From Hoeflea_A sp965204935 (GTDB lineage Bacteria > Pseudomonadota > Alphaproteobacteria > Rhizobiales > Rhizobiaceae): a DNA stretch of 64,000 nt. Each line of letters starts with the position of its first letter. Position 1 is the first letter of the stretch. The translations under genes and the position numbers were made by a program. The stretch lies in NCBI RefSeq assembly GCF_965204935.1, contig NZ_CBDBFO010000002.1; one strand, written 5' to 3'. The notes under the pieces were generated by a model. It saw nothing but the letters and a program-made list of their open reading frames with translations. It was not told the origin of the DNA and searched no databases. Of this stretch, positions 61,109 through 64,000 are shown piece by piece.

Positions 61109-62949
61109 TGGAACAGAACAAAAACTACTTTATTGCCATTGGCCTATCGGTGTTGATCCTGATTGCCTGGCAGTTTCTGTACGTCAATCCGAAAATCGAG
61201 CGCGAACGCGCCGCGCAGGAAGCATTTCAACAGCAACAGGCCGAGCAGCAGACACCGCTGAACAATGAAAGCGGCGAGCCGGCGGCGAACACGCCAACTA
61301 CCGCGTCGGACCTGCCGCAGGCGGGAACAACGACAACCGGCCTGCCCGGTTCGGCAGCAGGCAGCGCCACCAGCGTCAGCCGCGAGGCCTCGCTCGGTCA
61401 ATCCCAGCGGATCAATATCGACACACCGGCTCTGACCGGATCGATCAATCTCGAAGGCGCGCGCTTCGACGACCTGAAGCTGAAGAATTATCACGAGACA
61501 GTCGACCCCACGAGCCCGATTATCGAGCTCTTGTCACCGGCGTCGATGCAGGAAGGCTATTTCGCCGAATTCGGTTTCGTCGGCAACGACATCAGCGGCG
61601 ACGTTCCGGGTCCGACAACCGTCTGGACAGTGGGCGAAACACCGGCACTGACCCCTTCTACTCCGGTTGTCCTGACCTGGACCAACGACAACGGCCTGAC
61701 ATTCCAGCGCACAATCAGCGTCGACGAGAACTTCATGTTCGAGATCGCGGACGCGGTGAGCAACAATTCCGAAAGCGCCGTTTCCATCTCGCCATATGGC
61801 CGCATCACCCGGCTCTACAAGCCGCAGCTCACCGGCATTTTCGTCCTGCATGAGGGGCTGCTCGGCGTCTTCGGAGAGGACGGTCTTCAGGAAGTCGACT
61901 ATGACGATGTCGAGGACGACCGCCAGATCACGCCGGCCAAAGCTACCAATGGCTGGATGGGCATCACCGACAAATATTGGGCAACAGCGCTGATCCCGGC
62001 CCCGGACCAGCCGTTCCAGGCGCGCTTTTCCTATTTCGATGACGGCCGGCCACGCTACCAGACCGACTTTCTGAGCGATGCCGTGACGGTCCAGCCGGGG
62101 CAGACCCAGACGCTGGAAACACATCTATTTGCGGGCGCCAAGCAGGTTCCGATCATCAACGCCTATGAAGAGGCATACAGCATCGACCGGTTCGACCGCA
62201 TGATCGACTGGGGCTGGTTCTATTTCATCACCAAGCCGATGTTCTATGTGCTCGATTTCTTCTTCCGCATCTTCGGCAATTTCGGTCTCGCTATCCTGGC
62301 GACAACGGTCCTTTTGAAGCTGTTCTTCTTCCCGCTGGCCAACAAGTCCTACAAGTCGATGGCCAATATGAAGAAGGTCCAGCCGAAGATGGAGGAGATC
62401 AAACAGAAACACGGCGAAGACCGTCAGGCCATGCAGAAGGCCATGATGGAGCTCTACAAGAAGGAAAAGGTCAATCCGGTTGCCGGCTGTTGGCCGGTGC
62501 TGTTGCAGATTCCGGTCTTCTTCGCGCTTTACAAGGTGCTTTATGTGACCATCGAAATGCGGCACGCGCCGTTCTTCGGATGGATCCAGGACCTTTCCGC
62601 GCCGGATCCGACAACCATCTTCAACCTTTTCGGCCTCATTCCCTTCGATCCGCCGACATTCCTGATGATCGGCGTGTGGCCGCTTCTCATGGGCATCACC
62701 ATGTTCCTGCAGATGCGCATGAACCCGACACCGCCCGATCCGACACAGGCGATGATCTTCAACTGGATGCCGGTAATCTTCACCTTCATGCTTGCGACAT
62801 TCCCGGCAGGCCTGGTGATCTACTGGGCGTGGAACAACTTCCTGTCGATCCTGCAGCAGGGTGTCATCATGAAGCGCCAGGGCGTCAAGATCGAGCTGTG
62901 GGACAATCTCATCAATTTGATCAAGAAGAAACCGAAGGCGGCCGAGTAG
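61105..62949 (+). CDS. yidC: Membrane protein insertase YidC/Oxa1
   Basis: Product of 614 residues. An N-terminal membrane helix (YFIAIGLSVLILIAWQFLYV) is followed by a Gln/Thr/Ser-rich linker and the large periplasmic domain (about 110-370). The Oxa1 core of five helices follows: AILATTVLLKLFFFPLANKS with the insertase Arg/Lys-rich coiled loop, AGCWPVLLQIPVFFALYKVL, and FTFMLATFPAGLVIYWAWNN. Inserts and folds inner-membrane proteins with or without Sec. Confidence 0.97.
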   Translation: MMEQNKNYFIAIGLSVLILIAWQFLYVNPKIERERAAQEAFQQQQAEQQTPLNNESGEPAANTPTTASDLPQAGTTTTGLPGSAAGSATSVSREASLGQSQRINIDTPALTGSINLEGARFDDLKLKNYHETVDPTSPIIELLSPASMQEGYFAEFGFVGNDISGDVPGPTTVWTVGETPALTPSTPVVLTWTNDNGLTFQRTISVDENFMFEIADAVSNNSESAVSISPYGRITRLYKPQLTGIFVLHEGLLGVFGEDGLQEVDYDDVEDDRQITPAKATNGWMGITDKYWATALIPAPDQPFQARFSYFDDGRPRYQTDFLSDAVTVQPGQTQTLETHLFAGAKQVPIINAYEEAYSIDRFDRMIDWGWFYFITKPMFYVLDFFFRIFGNFGLAILATTVLLKLFFFPLANKSYKSMANMKKVQPKMEEIKQKHGEDRQAMQKAMMELYKKEKVNPVAGCWPVLLQIPVFFALYKVLYVTIEMRHAPFFGWIQDLSAPDPTTIFNLFGLIPFDPPTFLMIGVWPLLMGITMFLQMRMNPTPPDPTQAMIFNWMPVIFTFMLATFPAGLVIYWAWNNFLSILQQGVIMKRQGVKIELWDNLINLIKKKPKAAE

Positions 62950-62964
62950 CCGCCTTTCGCCGCG

Positions 62965-63624
62965 ATGTCTTCAAATCAGCGCTCATTGCCGGACACACAG
63001 ACCCTGTTCGCGCGCCCATGGGTGTTTATCCGCGGCGTGCCTGCAATGAAGTTCCTGCCGCCGGAGGGTCCGCCGGAAATCGCATTCGCCGGCCGCTCCA
63101 ATGTCGGCAAATCGTCGCTGATCAACGCGCTGGTCGGCCAGAAAGGCCTTGCTCGCACATCCAATACGCCCGGCCGCACGCAGGAGCTCAACTACTTCGT
63201 TCCGGACGGTTTTTCAGGTGAAAAGGACAATCTGCCGCCGCTGGCGATTGTCGACATGCCGGGCTACGGCTTCGCCAAGGCACCGAAATCGCAGGTCGAT
63301 CAATGGACCAGGCTGATCTTCGACTACCTGCGTGGCCGGGCAACGCTCAAGCGGGTCTACGTCCTGATCGATGCGCGTCACGGCATCAAGGCCAATGACG
63401 AAGATGTGCTGAAACTTCTGGATGTCGCCGCTGTCTCCTACCAGATCGTCCTGACCAAGATCGACAAGATCAAGGCAGCCGGTGTGCCGCGCCTTCTCGA
63501 GCGCACGGATGAACAGATCCGTCAGCGGCCGGCAGCCTTTCCGCACATTATTGCCACCTCCTCGGAGAAGGGAGCAGGTATCGGTGAATTGCGGCAGGCG
63601 ATCGCCGACGCGGTCAGCAGCTAG
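62965..63624 (+). CDS. yihA: Ribosome biogenesis GTP-binding protein EngB/YsxC
   Basis: GTPase of 219 residues needed for 50S assembly. G1 is GRSNVGKSS at 43-51, the G2 region NTPGRTQELNYF, G3 DMPGYGFAKAPK, G4 TKIDKI and G5 SSEKG. It follows yidC with a 15-bp gap in the same direction. Confidence 0.96.
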   Translation: MSSNQRSLPDTQTLFARPWVFIRGVPAMKFLPPEGPPEIAFAGRSNVGKSSLINALVGQKGLARTSNTPGRTQELNYFVPDGFSGEKDNLPPLAIVDMPGYGFAKAPKSQVDQWTRLIFDYLRGRATLKRVYVLIDARHGIKANDEDVLKLLDVAAVSYQIVLTKIDKIKAAGVPRLLERTDEQIRQRPAAFPHIIATSSEKGAGIGELRQAIADAVSS

Positions 63625-63689
63625 CACCTGATTTCATTTACGATATCTGTGCTATGGTCCGCTCGGAATTGCGCAAGGGAAGACGATGA

Positions 63690-64000
63690 ATGGGCGACAA
63701 ACCTGAACGGCAACAGGTGGCCATGGCCTGGGCGGTACATGCCTTCACGGCATCCGGCATCGTGCTCGGCTTCCTGGCCTTCGTCGCCATCCTGGAAAAT
63801 GACAAGACCGCTGTCTTCATGTGGCTGGGGCTGGCGCTGTTCGTCGATGCGATCGACGGAACGCTGGCGCGCAAGATCCGGGTCAGCGAGGTAACGCCCA
63901 ATCTCGACGGAACAACGCTCGACAACGTTATCGACTATTTCAACTACGTCGCGGTGCCGGCGATGATGGTCTACTGGTTCGGCCTTGTTCCGGAAGGTTG
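63690..64000 (+). CDS. pcs: Phosphatidylcholine synthase, 5' part
   Basis: CDP-alcohol phosphotransferase that makes phosphatidylcholine from CDP-diacylglycerol and choline. From MGDKPERQQVAMAWAVHAFT about 103 residues lie in the window. The catalytic pattern is visible as FVDAIDGTLARKIRVS with NLDGTTLDNVIDYFN (D-G-x2-A-R-x-n-G-x3-D-x3-D), between membrane segments. AAGGGAAG lies about eight bases upstream. Continues past base 64000. Pcs is typical of rhizobia and relatives. Confidence 0.93.
   Translation, partial: MGDKPERQQVAMAWAVHAFTASGIVLGFLAFVAILENDKTAVFMWLGLALFVDAIDGTLARKIRVSEVTPNLDGTTLDNVIDYFNYVAVPAMMVYWFGLVPEG

Noticed and set aside
1..64000. CRISPR array
   Set aside because: No series of regularly spaced direct repeats of 20-50 bp was found on reading through the window.

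Overview
The window looks like a chromosomal segment of an alphaproteobacterium of the order Hyphomicrobiales (Rhizobiales). The grounds are the rph/hrcA/grpE arrangement, the rpmH-rnpA-yidC-yihA run followed by a phosphatidylcholine synthase, a rhizobial-type porin, an Omp19/Inh-like lipoprotein and the GC-rich codon use. Genus cannot be fixed from the sequence alone.

Region 1 (1-23335) is core genome: RNase PH (partial), HrcA, GrpE, a TRIC-type channel, a PfkB/adenosine kinase, GFA and VOC proteins, a SAM methyltransferase, a YHYH-domain secreted protein, a CysZ/EI24 membrane protein, a GNAT acetyltransferase and an M20 dipeptidase. A LysR regulator, TAXI binding protein, fused TRAP permease and sulfatase lie in one direction and look like one uptake-and-desulfation unit. 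Then come endonuclease III, an AraC-HTH/Ogt fusion, an LpoA-like lipoprotein divergent from rsmI-yraN, a BMP-family binding protein with a clear terminator, MsrA and tRNA-Ser(GGA).

Region 2 (23336-50629) is accessory and mosaic, between tRNA-Ser(GGA) and tRNA-Arg(ACG). It has more AT-rich orphan genes, a decayed thermonuclease, an IS5-type element that splits a membrane protein gene and leaves a TAA target duplication, and a flavin reductase. A YcaO gene is followed on its own strand by a 70-codon Cys-rich ORF with a strong Shine-Dalgarno and then a LuxR regulator. Divergent from YcaO is a class III nucleotide cyclase/TPR protein, and beyond it a formyltransferase, an animal-type heme peroxidase and an acidic orphan. 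A 42-nt direct repeat (37/42 identical) follows both the YcaO and the formyltransferase stop codons. Next are two IS66-type copies, the second split by an IS1111-type IS110 element. After them comes a bufferin-type operon in which the DUF2282 precursor and DoxX genes are intact but the DUF692 and DUF2063 genes are wrecked, then an ISAs1 element with a 10-bp target duplication. A porin follows whose upstream region carries a G8 tract and has a second, truncated copy 4.9 kb away. The region ends with a gene broken by one in-frame TGA, an Inh/Omp19 lipoprotein, transposase fragments and a 3' half of a tRNA-Arg(CCG).

Region 3 (50630-64000) returns to more stable content. A TPR/beta-barrel protein is paired with a FecR-domain protein whose C terminus resembles TbpB-type barrels, suggesting a Slam-like (type XI) secretion pair. 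A histidine kinase, a pyridine nucleotide-disulfide oxidoreductase, a TVP38 membrane protein and a DUF547 protein follow, then rpmH, rnpA, yidC, yihA and the start of pcs.

All homology statements are from motif recognition by eye; no database search was run.
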